From positions 1,054,001 to 1,118,000 of the forward strand of contig NZ_BOSG01000001.1 in NCBI RefSeq assembly GCF_018403225.1: a stretch of DNA of 64,000 bases, given 5' to 3'. How positions within the stretch are numbered: the first letter of the stretch is position 1; each line of letters starts with the position of its first letter. The DNA is from Paenibacillus sp. J23TS9 (GTDB lineage: Bacteria; Bacillota; Bacilli; Paenibacillales; Paenibacillaceae). This document shows positions 25,251 through 33,078 of this stretch, in pieces. Both the position numbers and the translations under genes were made by a program. A model generated the notes under the pieces. It was given only the letters and a program-made list of their open reading frames with translations. It was not told where the DNA came from and ran no database searches.

Positions 25251-27240
25251 CGATGCATCTCCTTTGTCTGTCGTCCCAAGACATGTGCCACCCGGATCTT
25301 TGCAGCTGACGTAAGGCAGACCGAAGCTGACTGGCTTCTTGCAAAAGAGTTGCGGCACCAGGAGATGATGCATGCGCCTGCTCCAGATAATCTGCCGCCA
25401 GATGCAAATAACATATGGCGGCGCCAATGGAAGCTTGAGCGAGTGACGGATCATTTAGCGTAATATTTTCGAATAATCGTACCGCTTCTGTGTAATGGCC
25501 CTTGTCGTATAAAATTTCGGCCAGCATATGTGCCCCTTCATCGTCGAGTGCTTGAACCTCAAGCAGGGATATAAACAAATCCGCTGACTCAAGCACATAA
25601 CCTTCCTTGTATAATGCTTTGGCTAAGATGAGAGGTCCCATATTTTCCAGAACAGACAATCTGCGTGCCAGATCCGTTAAGCCAATGGAGACGGATTGTT
25701 GAATCAGCGTGTGGATCAGCTGAGTTTCTTCTTTCTGATCTGCAGTTTCGTGTTGAGAGTCCGCCTCTAAGGATTGGAAGAGAAGACGATCAATACACTC
25801 AATCGTCTCACGCTTATGTTCATGGATGGATGCCCAGATGTGAGGTTCTAGAGAACCCAGAAGCTGCCATTGCGTAATCAGATGCAGCAATTCGCGTGTA
25901 GAATTCGATGCAGGGCTCACAGTGGCTGCATGGTAAAAGAAGGAATGGGCTTCCTTTAATTTGTTCGAACGAATCAAGGATGATGCATAGAGGGTACTAA
26001 TTTCATCCTCGGTGATCCACTGGGCAGGGCATAGCCGGATGATTTCCTCATCCGCTCCAATACAGTCGAGTGAACGGAGCAAAATACTCCACTGTTGCTT
26101 GTTGCGGGGCTGTATTGTTTTTAGGAGGAGTTTACTAATCTCTTCATCGGAAGCATGAAGTCTGTGAAAGGATGTTGCCAAACCTTGGGCTGCAGGGGAA
26201 TATGAAAGATGGAGCTGAATGGCTTCATAAAAAAGCCGCGCTGCCTCCTCGGGTTGTTGAAGCTTCAGGGAGATTTCCCCCATTTTACTTAAGGGTTTGT
26301 AGCTATTTATGCCTGCTTCCGTTACATAGGTGCTGGAAGTACACTCGACTGCTTTACGGTAAGCTTCGAATGCTCTTTCCCATAGACCTTGCATCTCCAG
26401 ACATTGACCATGAAGGAAATGAATATCTGCATAGTCCGGATAACGTTCGGTTTCATGAAGACATATCAGCCCAGCTTGCTGCGCTTCGTTTAGATCCAGC
26501 ATGATTTTAACCAGATCTTTAATTAAAGTTGGCCGGAAATAAGCGTTGGAAGGCGCATGCTGCTTAGCTTGAAGCATGTATTTTTTGGCTTCCGGGATAT
26601 TGCCCCCCTGACAGTGTGTAATTCCCAGATGATAGAGATAGTATGGGTTTTCAGGTTCTTCCTTCAAAGCATTCATAAGTATATGGTAATTCCGTTCCAG
26701 TTTGTTTTTGTTCCATATGTTATGGGATAAGTATCCCGTATGTTTCATTTCGATGCCGGAATCTTTGATTTTATCTCTACCTGAGAAGAGGAGAATGGAA
26801 GGTTCAATTTCTTCATGGATCTTACCTTCAAACTGATATTCCTGGCGGTTTCGAAATAGGCGGAGCGAACGATGATATAACATATCTTCCTCCGAATGGC
26901 TTAACAGATTTATGATGGTGATGTCGTAGGCTTCGACTTGGCTTTCTTCGATCAGCAGCCGGATCTCATCCATACTAGTGAGGAGTTCTTCATCTGCATC
27001 GATGACCAATATCCAGTCTGTTGTCGCATAACGCAATGCTTCATTTCTGGCCATTGAGAAATCATTTTGCCATTTCATTGAAATAACATCGGCGCCATAT
27101 TGTTTGGCAATATGGATGGTATCATCTTGTGATCCCGTATCAACCACGATGATTTCATCCGCAAGCTTAACGGAATTTAGACAATTATGAATGATTTCAG
27201 ATTCATCCTTAACGATCAGATGGATGCCAATTGTGGACAT
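25201..27240 (-). CDS. GT2 glycosyltransferase fused to TPR repeats
   Basis: 679 aa and the first gene of the minus-strand glycosyltransferase operon. The GT2 part has IGIHLIVKDESEIIHNCL, VVDTGSQDDTIHIAKQYGA, MKWQNDFSMARNEALR and IDADEELL. About 15 TPR-like helix pairs follow, for example LYHLGITHCQGGNIPEAKKY and IHFLHGQCLEMQGLWERA. ATG 27240 has AAGGAGG at minus 27257-27251, and that site can be sequestered by an upstream CCTCCTT (see findings). The paralogues share the GT2 core and the KHxGY motif after it. Acceptor and donor are unknown; the adjacent repeat protein is the obvious candidate acceptor. Confidence 0.88.
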   Translation of the reverse strand: MSTIGIHLIVKDESEIIHNCLNSVKLADEIIVVDTGSQDDTIHIAKQYGADVISMKWQNDFSMARNEALRYATTDWILVIDADEELLTSMDEIRLLIEESQVEAYDITIINLLSHSEEDMLYHRSLRLFRNRQEYQFEGKIHEEIEPSILLFSGRDKIKDSGIEMKHTGYLSHNIWNKNKLERNYHILMNALKEEPENPYYLYHLGITHCQGGNIPEAKKYMLQAKQHAPSNAYFRPTLIKDLVKIMLDLNEAQQAGLICLHETERYPDYADIHFLHGQCLEMQGLWERAFEAYRKAVECTSSTYVTEAGINSYKPLSKMGEISLKLQQPEEAARLFYEAIQLHLSYSPAAQGLATSFHRLHASDEEISKLLLKTIQPRNKQQWSILLRSLDCIGADEEIIRLCPAQWITEDEISTLYASSLIRSNKLKEAHSFFYHAATVSPASNSTRELLHLITQWQLLGSLEPHIWASIHEHKRETIECIDRLLFQSLEADSQHETADQKEETQLIHTLIQQSVSIGLTDLARRLSVLENMGPLILAKALYKEGYVLESADLFISLLEVQALDDEGAHMLAEILYDKGHYTEAVRLFENITLNDPSLAQASIGAAICYLHLAADYLEQAHASSPGAATLLQEASQLRSALRQLQRSGWHMSWDDRQRRCIDEQKRNRDLPLHDRPE

Positions 27241-27250
27241 CGTTTGTTTT

Positions 27251-27294
27251 CCTCCTTCTTGAAGGAGGAGTATACGGTGACCCGTATACTCCTC
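27251..27294 (-). promoter_or_regulatory. Overlapping hairpins in the leader of the glycosyltransferase operon
   Basis: A perfect 13-bp inverted repeat, GAGGAGTATACGG (27265-27277) and CCGTATACTCCTC (27282-27294), encloses the loop tgac. Next to it, CCTCCTT/AAGGAGG (27251-27257 and 27262-27268) forms a second stem that buries the Shine-Dalgarno of the GT2-TPR gene. The two stems share four bases, so they exclude each other. Confidence 0.6.
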
Positions 27295-27353
27295 AGCCAA
27301 TCTTCACAGGATGATGCATCATCCCATTTTATATTGTATTAATAGAAGAAGCT

Positions 27354-28529
27354 TTAAGTTCCTTGGGCATTGAGGATGACATTGATCGTGGATGGCAGGC
27401 CTGCTGAAGCTGATTGATAGGACACACGGGTGTATTTAAGGAAACGTGCAGGTACCAGCACATCCACGGAACCCGCTGCTAACGGATTATCTCCGGTTGT
27501 ATCCACATAATAATTTGTACCATCGGCACTGATTTCGATTTGAGTATTTACCGGATTGGCACCGCTATTGTGCACGAAGAAAGAATACACGCCAAGGACG
27601 CTTGTTGTAACAGCAGGGAGCGGTGTCAAAGCATCGGCTGTTGTGATACCGATGTCAGGCTGCTCGACAAAGCTCTTTTGTGATATAGAGGTAATACTGC
27701 TCAAGGTACCCGCAGTAATCGTCGTTCCGAGCACGGCTGTGATTGTACCGTTCAGGATGTTGGTTATGGTACCAGCAGAAGACAGGGTACCTGCCGTAAT
27801 GGTGGCGCCGAGCACGCTGGTGATCGTACCGTTTAAGATGTCGGTCACGGTACCCGCGGAGGAGAGAGTACCCGCCGTAATGGTGGCGCCGAGCACGCTG
27901 GTGATCGTACCGTTTAAAATGTCGGTGACCGTACCTGCGGAGGAGAGAGTACCCGCTGTAATGGTGGCGCCGAGCACGCTGGTGATCGTACCGTTTAAGA
28001 TGTCGGTGACCGTACCTGCGGAGGAGAGAGTACCCGCTGTAATGGTGGCGCCGAGCACGCTGGTGATCGTACCGTTTAAGATGTCGGTCACGGTACCCGC
28101 GGAGGAGAGAGTACCTGCTGTAATGGTGGCGCCGAGCACGCTGGTGATCGTACCGTTTAAAATGTCGGTCACGGTACCCGCTGAGGAGAGAGTACCCGCC
28201 GTAATGGTGGCGCCGAGCACGCTGGTGATCGTACCGTTTAAGATGTCGGTCACGGTACCTGCGGAGGAGAGGGTACCCGCTGTAATGGTGGCGCCGAGCA
28301 CGCTGGTGATCGTACCGTTTAAGATGTCGGTCACGGTACCTGCAGAAGACAGAGTACCTGCCGTAATGGTTGTGCCCAGTACACTGGTGATCGTACCACC
28401 AAGAATGATGGTAGTGAGGTTGCCTGCCGTATCTGTGGCGACAACGTGGCTGGTGTTAGTGGCGTCACGACCGTAAATAAGCATACGCAAATTGTTCGGG
28501 TCATTTTGGAAAATACTGTAGTTTGGCAT
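27354..28529 (-). CDS. Repeat-rich putative surface protein (DUF6385-like)
   Basis: 391 aa. A short N-terminal segment (MPNYSIFQNDPNNLRMLIYG, then RDATNTSHVVATDTAGNL) is followed by nine tandem 27-residue repeats of the form GTITSVLGATITAGTLSSAG-TVTDILN (about 45-280), seven of them almost identical. A C-terminal domain of about 105 aa (FVEQPDIGITTADAL, VYSFFVHNSGANPVN, EISADGTNYYVDTTGDN, RFLKYTRVSYQS) ends it. No signal peptide is seen. The repeat is roughly 45 percent Thr/Ser/Gly with alternating hydrophobics, which suits a beta-solenoid with Thr/Ser on the surface available for O-glycosylation. My recollection is that the N- and C-terminal parts resemble proteins annotated DUF6385 in Paenibacillus. 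It lies next to a glycosyltransferase operon. A spore- or cell-surface fibre is inferred, not shown. Confidence 0.85.
   Translation of the reverse strand: MPNYSIFQNDPNNLRMLIYGRDATNTSHVVATDTAGNLTTIILGGTITSVLGTTITAGTLSSAGTVTDILNGTITSVLGATITAGTLSSAGTVTDILNGTITSVLGATITAGTLSSAGTVTDILNGTITSVLGATITAGTLSSAGTVTDILNGTITSVLGATITAGTLSSAGTVTDILNGTITSVLGATITAGTLSSAGTVTDILNGTITSVLGATITAGTLSSAGTVTDILNGTITSVLGATITAGTLSSAGTITNILNGTITAVLGTTITAGTLSSITSISQKSFVEQPDIGITTADALTPLPAVTTSVLGVYSFFVHNSGANPVNTQIEISADGTNYYVDTTGDNPLAAGSVDVLVPARFLKYTRVSYQSASAGLPSTINVILNAQGT
27745..28402 (-). repeat. Tandem 81-bp coding repeats
   Basis: The 81-bp unit (27 codons) recurs with the landmark GTACCGTTTAA at about 27826, 27907, 27988, 28069, 28150, 28231 and 28312. 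Degenerate copies flank it at about 27745 and 28393. Near-identity at the DNA level, including silent positions, implies recent duplication or gene conversion. The opposite strand is also open throughout only because the unit length is a multiple of three. Confidence 0.95.
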
Positions 28530-28603
28530 ATAATCACTCCTTTATTTCAAAATAGGAAATCTTTCGATTGTTTGAATTCCGTTCGGTTTAAAGAATACGT
28601 CAG

Positions 28604-28636
28604 CTATTTATGTGTTCGGTTAGGTATGCGCCGCAT
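28604..28636 (-). CDS. Candidate 10-codon leader peptide upstream of the repeat protein
   Basis: MRRIPNRTHK then TAG, preceded at 4 nt by AAGGAGG (minus 28647-28641). It lies about 75 nt upstream of the repeat-protein start. The ribosome binding site is better than chance would usually give, but a frame this short can arise randomly. Confidence 0.3.
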   Translation of the reverse strand: MRRIPNRTHK

Positions 28637-28750
28637 TAAGCCTCCTTACTTAGAATGTCTTCTGATATGATATGGCTTGATGACTTTAAGAGAAACGGCA
28701 TGTGCACGCAGATGTGATATTTTAAGGAACGTTCTAACCATGCGCGAGCG

Positions 28751-28779
28751 TTGAAACAATGGGTGTTGTATGCTATCAT
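28751..28779 (+). promoter_or_regulatory. Sigma-A promoter of topB
   Basis: TTGAAA (28751-28756), 17-bp spacer, TATCAT (28774-28779). This predicts a leader of about 100 nt that contains the hairpin at 28814-28847. Confidence 0.75.
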
Positions 28780-28813
28780 AATAGGTATTCTAATCTATGA
28801 AATGAACAAATTA

Positions 28814-28847
28814 CGGTCGGGGGAAGCTTCCTTTTCTCGGCCTTTTT
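28814..28847 (+). promoter_or_regulatory. Terminator-like hairpin in the topB leader
   Basis: GGTCGGG pairs with CTCGGCC (two wobble pairs) and encloses GGAAGCTTCC, followed directly by TTTTTC. It sits between promoter and start codon, the position of a transcription attenuator. No anti-terminator was identified. Confidence 0.45.
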
Positions 28848-28887
28848 CATGGGGAAATGAACGTCCAATTGAGGAGAGACGGTACTT

Positions 28888-31215
28888 TTGAAAACTCTAG
28901 TGATTGCGGAAAAACCGGATATGGGACGAAATATTGCGGCGGTGATTGAACCGAAGGCCAAAAATGCCCGCACCTACATAGAAGGTGAGCATTACATCAT
29001 TACTTGGGCGATCGGGCATCTCATTGGTTTAGCCGAACCGGATGTGTACGACGATAAATATAAAAAGTGGAATATAAACGATTTGCCGATTATCCCAGAG
29101 CAGTTTAAGCTGAAACCGAATCCGAAGACCAAGGATCAGTTAAAAGTGATTGCCGACCTTTCCAAACGGAGCGACAGACTCATAAACGCCTGTGACGCCG
29201 GGCGCGAGGGCCAGCATATCTTTTCCTTGATTCAACAGCATCTGAAAATGCGGCAGCCGGTAAAACGTCTTTGGATATCGGACTTAACACCGGAAACGAT
29301 AAGAAAAGGATTCGATGAGCTGAAAGATGGCAGCGAGTATGAGAATTTGTCCAAGGCGGCCAGAGCAAGAAGTGAGGCGGACTGGCTGATCGGCATGAAC
29401 GGATCCCGTGCTTTTACGACTAAACACAATGTTTTACTATCGGTAGGACGCGTACAGACACCTGTACTCGCACTCATATATGACCGGCAAAAGGAGATTG
29501 ACGCGTTCAACTCAGCAAAGTTCTATGATGTGGAAGCCATGTTTAAACAGGGTGATTCCGATTACAAGGGCTTATGGCAAGGGGAACGAATCCAGGACGA
29601 GGAGAAAGCCAAGGCAATCGCAGCAAAGGTTCAAGGCAAGGAAGGCATCATCCAGAGCTATGACGTGAAGGATACGAAGGAGTATCCATTCAAGCTGTAT
29701 GATTTGACTTTGCTTCAACGTGAAGCGAATGCCAAATATAGTTTTTCCGCCAAAAAAACCCTTGATCTTGCCCAGGCATTGTATGAGAAACATAAGGTCA
29801 TCAGTTATCCGAGAACGACTTCCAATTATGTGACCGAGCAAAATATCCCGCAGATGTACAAGTCACTGGATCAGCTGCGGGGAACGGATTATGTGAAATT
29901 CGCCGAGCAGGCTGACAAGAAATACGTTCATAAAAAAAATAAATCAGTCTGCAATCCGTCGAAGGTCGAAGATCATCACGCCATTCTGCCTACCAATAAA
30001 ATGGCGCGGAATCTGGCTCCGGATGAAGCCAAGATCTATGACCTGATTGTAAGGCGCTTTCTGTCGCACTTTTTCCCGCCTGCAGAGTATAAGGTGCATA
30101 CGATCATGACGGAAGTGGAAAAAGAAGAATTTAAGACCACGATCAAGCAGCTGCTCTCTGAAGGCTGGAAGGTCATCTATGCTGACCAGAAAAAAGATGC
30201 CAAGAAAACCCGAGCCAAAAAGGATAAAGAGGACGAGGACGAAGCTCAAAGCGAAGAAGAAGTCACCAGTCCTTTCCACTTAAATGCGAATGAAGGCGTT
30301 CTGTGTATCCGGAGTGAGGCGAAGGAAAAAGAGACTCAGCCGCCAAAGCCGTATACGGAGGGTACTCTTCTAAAAGCCATGGAAAGTGCGGGCAAGCAGA
30401 TTGAGGACGAGGAATTGCGGGATGCCATGAAAGATTCTGGACTTGGGACACCAGCGACTCGTGCCGCCATCATTGAACGACTGAAACAAGTAGGATATAT
30501 GGTGATGAAGGGTAAACGTATTGTCGTTACTCAAAAGGGGAAAATGGCAGTCGAGGTTATCCGCGGTGCAGGTGTCGACCTTCTGACTTCCCCTGAAATG
30601 ACAGGGCAATGGGAACGCCGGCTGAATGAAATTGCCAAGGGATCTGCATCCGATGAAGTATTTATGGCGAATGTTAAAAAATTTGCGACGATGATTATCA
30701 GCAAGGTAAAGGTGCAGTCCAGAGTAGCGAAGGAATCCTTTGAGGATAAGCCTTCCGAGGATGCCAAACCGCCGCGAAGCCGGAAGAAACCAGCGGCGAA
30801 GCCAGGCGAGAATGTGGAAGCTGAGACTGCAAGTAAGGCTAAAAGAACTTCAACGAAAAAGGCAGCTGGAACTGCCAAATCCGGATCGGTACAGAAGCTT
30901 CCATCCATACAAGTGCCATCAGAGCGACAGCGCGTAACGACAATCGCAGGAATCGCACCATGTCCAAGAGCAGGCTGCCAAGGCACGCTGATTATGGGAC
31001 GGCGCGGTTATGGCTGCTCTCATTACAAAACGGGGTGCAAGTTCGTCATTTGGAAGGATCAGTTCGGCATTTCGCTTGAACCGGAAGATATTGCTTCACT
31101 TGCGGGAGGCCGAAAGACATCGAGAGACTTTGCTTTGGACGATAACGGACAGCAAAGGCAGGGATATTTAGTCCTGCTGGACCCGGAAACAGGGGCAATC
31201 GGAATAGACTCATAA
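28888..31215 (+). CDS. topB: DNA topoisomerase III
   Basis: 775-aa type IA topoisomerase. The TOPRIM domain starts at the N-terminus (LVIAEKPDMGRNIA) with the metal-binding DAGREGQ near residue 98. The active-site tyrosine lies in VISYPRTTSNYVTE near residue 310, and GLGTPATRAAIIERL is also typical. Near 625-680 there is a Lys/Ala/Ser-rich basic linker, then a zinc-ribbon-like CPRAGCQGT...CSHYKTGC tail. It relaxes negative supercoils and decatenates replication or recombination intermediates. The start is TTG 28888 with GAGGAGAG upstream. It is monocistronic, ending at the bidirectional terminator at 31244. Confidence 0.96.
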   Translation: MKTLVIAEKPDMGRNIAAVIEPKAKNARTYIEGEHYIITWAIGHLIGLAEPDVYDDKYKKWNINDLPIIPEQFKLKPNPKTKDQLKVIADLSKRSDRLINACDAGREGQHIFSLIQQHLKMRQPVKRLWISDLTPETIRKGFDELKDGSEYENLSKAARARSEADWLIGMNGSRAFTTKHNVLLSVGRVQTPVLALIYDRQKEIDAFNSAKFYDVEAMFKQGDSDYKGLWQGERIQDEEKAKAIAAKVQGKEGIIQSYDVKDTKEYPFKLYDLTLLQREANAKYSFSAKKTLDLAQALYEKHKVISYPRTTSNYVTEQNIPQMYKSLDQLRGTDYVKFAEQADKKYVHKKNKSVCNPSKVEDHHAILPTNKMARNLAPDEAKIYDLIVRRFLSHFFPPAEYKVHTIMTEVEKEEFKTTIKQLLSEGWKVIYADQKKDAKKTRAKKDKEDEDEAQSEEEVTSPFHLNANEGVLCIRSEAKEKETQPPKPYTEGTLLKAMESAGKQIEDEELRDAMKDSGLGTPATRAAIIERLKQVGYMVMKGKRIVVTQKGKMAVEVIRGAGVDLLTSPEMTGQWERRLNEIAKGSASDEVFMANVKKFATMIISKVKVQSRVAKESFEDKPSEDAKPPRSRKKPAAKPGENVEAETASKAKRTSTKKAAGTAKSGSVQKLPSIQVPSERQRVTTIAGIAPCPRAGCQGTLIMGRRGYGCSHYKTGCKFVIWKDQFGISLEPEDIASLAGGRKTSRDFALDDNGQQRQGYLVLLDPETGAIGIDS

Positions 31216-31243
31216 CGTTTCTGGAATTTATCATTCGACTGAG

Positions 31244-31285
31244 AAATAAAACAACGGCCCTAGTTCAAGGGCCGTTGTTTTATTT
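31244..31285. terminator. Bidirectional terminator between topB and the HAD gene
   Basis: AAATAAAACAACGGCCC (31244-31260) and GGGCCGTTGTTTTATTT (31269-31285) are a perfect inverted repeat with A- and T-rich ends, so it works both ways. The right arm lies within the last codons of the convergent HAD hydrolase gene. Confidence 0.92.
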
Positions 31286-32030
31286 CCTGTTTGATTTTAA
31301 CGTCGATAATATTCGGTATTTCTTCAATAGATGAAATGGTATAAAACGAACTTCCGGGCTCCTGCTGCAGCTCGACCATATTGTATACCCATTCATCGGA
31401 CTGTTTGATATAAATGCTTTGCAGTCCGGCAGTCAGTGCCGGAACGACATCCGTCCGCAGTGAATTGCCAATCATCCAGGTAGAGGAGCGGTCAAACGAT
31501 CCTCTTTGCAATATCTGCTCCAGTGTGGATTCATTTTTATGCTGTGTAATGTAAATCCGGTTATCGAAATAGGTACTCAGCTTCATCTGATCAATTTTAC
31601 GCTGCTGAATAGCCGTTTCCCCGCCGGTATACAGATATAAGTAATGACCTTCCTTTTGCAGGGTCTCCAGGGTTTCCACCATGCCAGGGTAGGGCTCTAC
31701 TTCCTGTTCGTATACGCTTAGTCCCAGCTTGTTCAGCTGCTGTTCTTCTTCCAGATGGATGGGGCGATTCAATTTCCGGCAGAAATAGCGGTAGGTTTCG
31801 ATCAGGGAATTTGGAAAGTTTCCGCTGCTGAAGCCTGTTTTGCTTACTTGTGCGACATCGATTTCGATCTGCTTTTGACGGATTTCATCAGTCGAAAGAT
31901 TCTCATGCCCGAGCCAATGATGCACCAGCTCGAAAAATTCACCCAGAACAAGACCGAAGTATTTATTGCAATGGATGAGAGTGTCATCCAGATCAAATAA
32001 AATATGCTGCTTTAATGTGTTAGTCAACAA
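31260..32030 (-). CDS. HAD-family hydrolase
   Basis: 256-aa haloacid-dehalogenase-type hydrolase. Motif I is ILFDLDDTLIH (Asp nucleophile and general-acid Asp), motif II is YLYTGGE, and motifs III/IV are WMIGNSLRTDVVPALTAG. A helical cap (about 25-110) marks subfamily I. The substrate is probably a phosphorylated metabolite but cannot be named. The start is TTG 32030 with GGAG 6 nt upstream. It is 10 nt downstream of the ArsR-type regulator gene, so the two form an operon. Its final codons form one arm of a terminator. Confidence 0.88.
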   Translation of the reverse strand: MLTNTLKQHILFDLDDTLIHCNKYFGLVLGEFFELVHHWLGHENLSTDEIRQKQIEIDVAQVSKTGFSSGNFPNSLIETYRYFCRKLNRPIHLEEEQQLNKLGLSVYEQEVEPYPGMVETLETLQKEGHYLYLYTGGETAIQQRKIDQMKLSTYFDNRIYITQHKNESTLEQILQRGSFDRSSTWMIGNSLRTDVVPALTAGLQSIYIKQSDEWVYNMVELQQEPGSSFYTISSIEEIPNIIDVKIKQEIKQRPLN

Positions 32031-32040
32031 GCTTCACTCC

Positions 32041-32958
32041 TTATAGACGCATGTAAGATTCCAGGAACATCTGGAGCTCCGACGCACCGTCTGGACGGAT
32101 ACTGAATTTTTCCGTGTCTTCTGCTCCAAGATGAATCCGCAGCAGACCTGCTACTCGCAGGATCATCAAATGATGTTTGAGCGATTCCTCTGTTTGATCC
32201 AAATCCCGGACCATTTCATCAAGGGAATGAGGCTTTTCCGCTACATAGCGAAGCAGGCGCAGTCTCTTGGGATCGGATAGGGCGTGGGTCATCCGCAGCA
32301 AGCAGGTTGGGGGCTCGTCCTCATCCTCTTCCGGTACGTCAACAGGATACTGAATCAGCATCATTTTTTTATAGAAGCAATACGTATTGATGGGACGGTT
32401 ATGGACTGTCGGGAAAAGAACAATCGTTTGAACTTCAGGGGCATTTTCGATGACCAGCCCGCCTGAAGCATATTCAACGAGGCTCATGGGATCCATTTTG
32501 GTGAGCAGCATTCCCTTTTCCTTAGCATCTTCTTCGATAAGCGGAATGATGCTTGCTTCTACATCTTTAAAATAATTTTCATACCACAGCTCCAGTAGCG
32601 GAGTATATTGGTCCCGGATCCTGCGGGCTTCTTCGATCGATAAATTCGGAAGATAGGGAGATGCAGCTTCATGCAGAACTTCTGCGGATGTTTCCTGCAA
32701 GCATTCCAGAAAGCTGAGTACGGAATCGCCATTGTTTCGGTGAATAGCCCAGGCGTAGAGCACGTCGAAATCAACAAATGGCCAAGCCGCAGTTTGGGAA
32801 AGGGCAGCAGAGACATCTGAGGAAAGCTTGCTGCTCACTTCACTGATCCATTCAGGTCCAATATCCAGGTTGCGAATCCACTTCTTGGAAGTATATACCA
32901 TAAAACTGCCGAGCAGTTCGTAAATGGGTGAAACGTCAACTTTCACTTCATAGTTCAT
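32041..32958 (-). CDS. ArsR-type winged-helix regulator with large N-terminal domain
   Basis: 305 aa. The C-terminal part (about 225-300) is an ArsR-like winged helix: ALSDPKRLRLLRYVAEKPHSLDEM, DLDQTEESLKHHLMILRVAGLL. The N-terminal 200 residues form a helical, acidic domain of unknown ligand, as in the long DUF5937-type regulators. No metal-binding Cys-x-Cys motif is visible, so metal sensing is unlikely. GGAGG precedes ATG. It is divergent from the MFS transporter at 33079, with 120 bp between, so it may regulate the exporter and itself. That is an inference from arrangement. Confidence 0.8.
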   Translation of the reverse strand: MNYEVKVDVSPIYELLGSFMVYTSKKWIRNLDIGPEWISEVSSKLSSDVSAALSQTAAWPFVDFDVLYAWAIHRNNGDSVLSFLECLQETSAEVLHEAASPYLPNLSIEEARRIRDQYTPLLELWYENYFKDVEASIIPLIEEDAKEKGMLLTKMDPMSLVEYASGGLVIENAPEVQTIVLFPTVHNRPINTYCFYKKMMLIQYPVDVPEEDEDEPPTCLLRMTHALSDPKRLRLLRYVAEKPHSLDEMVRDLDQTEESLKHHLMILRVAGLLRIHLGAEDTEKFSIRPDGASELQMFLESYMRL

Positions 32959-33005
32959 GAAAAGGGTAACCTCCTATGAAATCAGTGCATCTCCTTCATT
33001 ATGGC

Positions 33006-33034
33006 TTGTTGAGTGTCGGGTTGTCCACTATAAT
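33006..33034 (+). promoter_or_regulatory. Promoter of the MFS transporter gene
   Basis: TTGTTG (33006-33011), 17-bp spacer, TATAAT (33029-33034). It lies in the divergent region shared with the ArsR-type regulator. Confidence 0.7.
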
Positions 33035-33078
33035 GTTCAAGTAGTTTGCCCGGATATATCGAAGGAGGAAATTTTAAA

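Larger units (their letters stand above)
28530..28887. other. Divergent intergenic region between repeat protein and topB
   Basis: 358 bp. Minus side: a CATATCATA element (28674-28666, matching the CATANNNTA -10 of mother-cell sigma factors) and a small reading frame (28636-28604) with a strong AGGAGG. Plus side: a sigma-A promoter for topB (28751-28779) and a terminator-like hairpin in its leader (28814-28847). No other gene is seen. Confidence 0.6.

Noticed and set aside
27745..28402. CRISPR-like reading of the regular 81-bp repeats
   Set aside because: The repeats are contiguous, in frame and coding, with no variable spacers, and there are no cas genes.
27556..28476. 306-codon open frame antisense to the repeat protein
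   Set aside because: It exists because the 81-bp repeat is a multiple of three and happens to lack stops on the other strand. The Val/Pro-rich product has no start context or family, and the minus-strand protein has distinct non-repeat ends and a good ribosome binding site.
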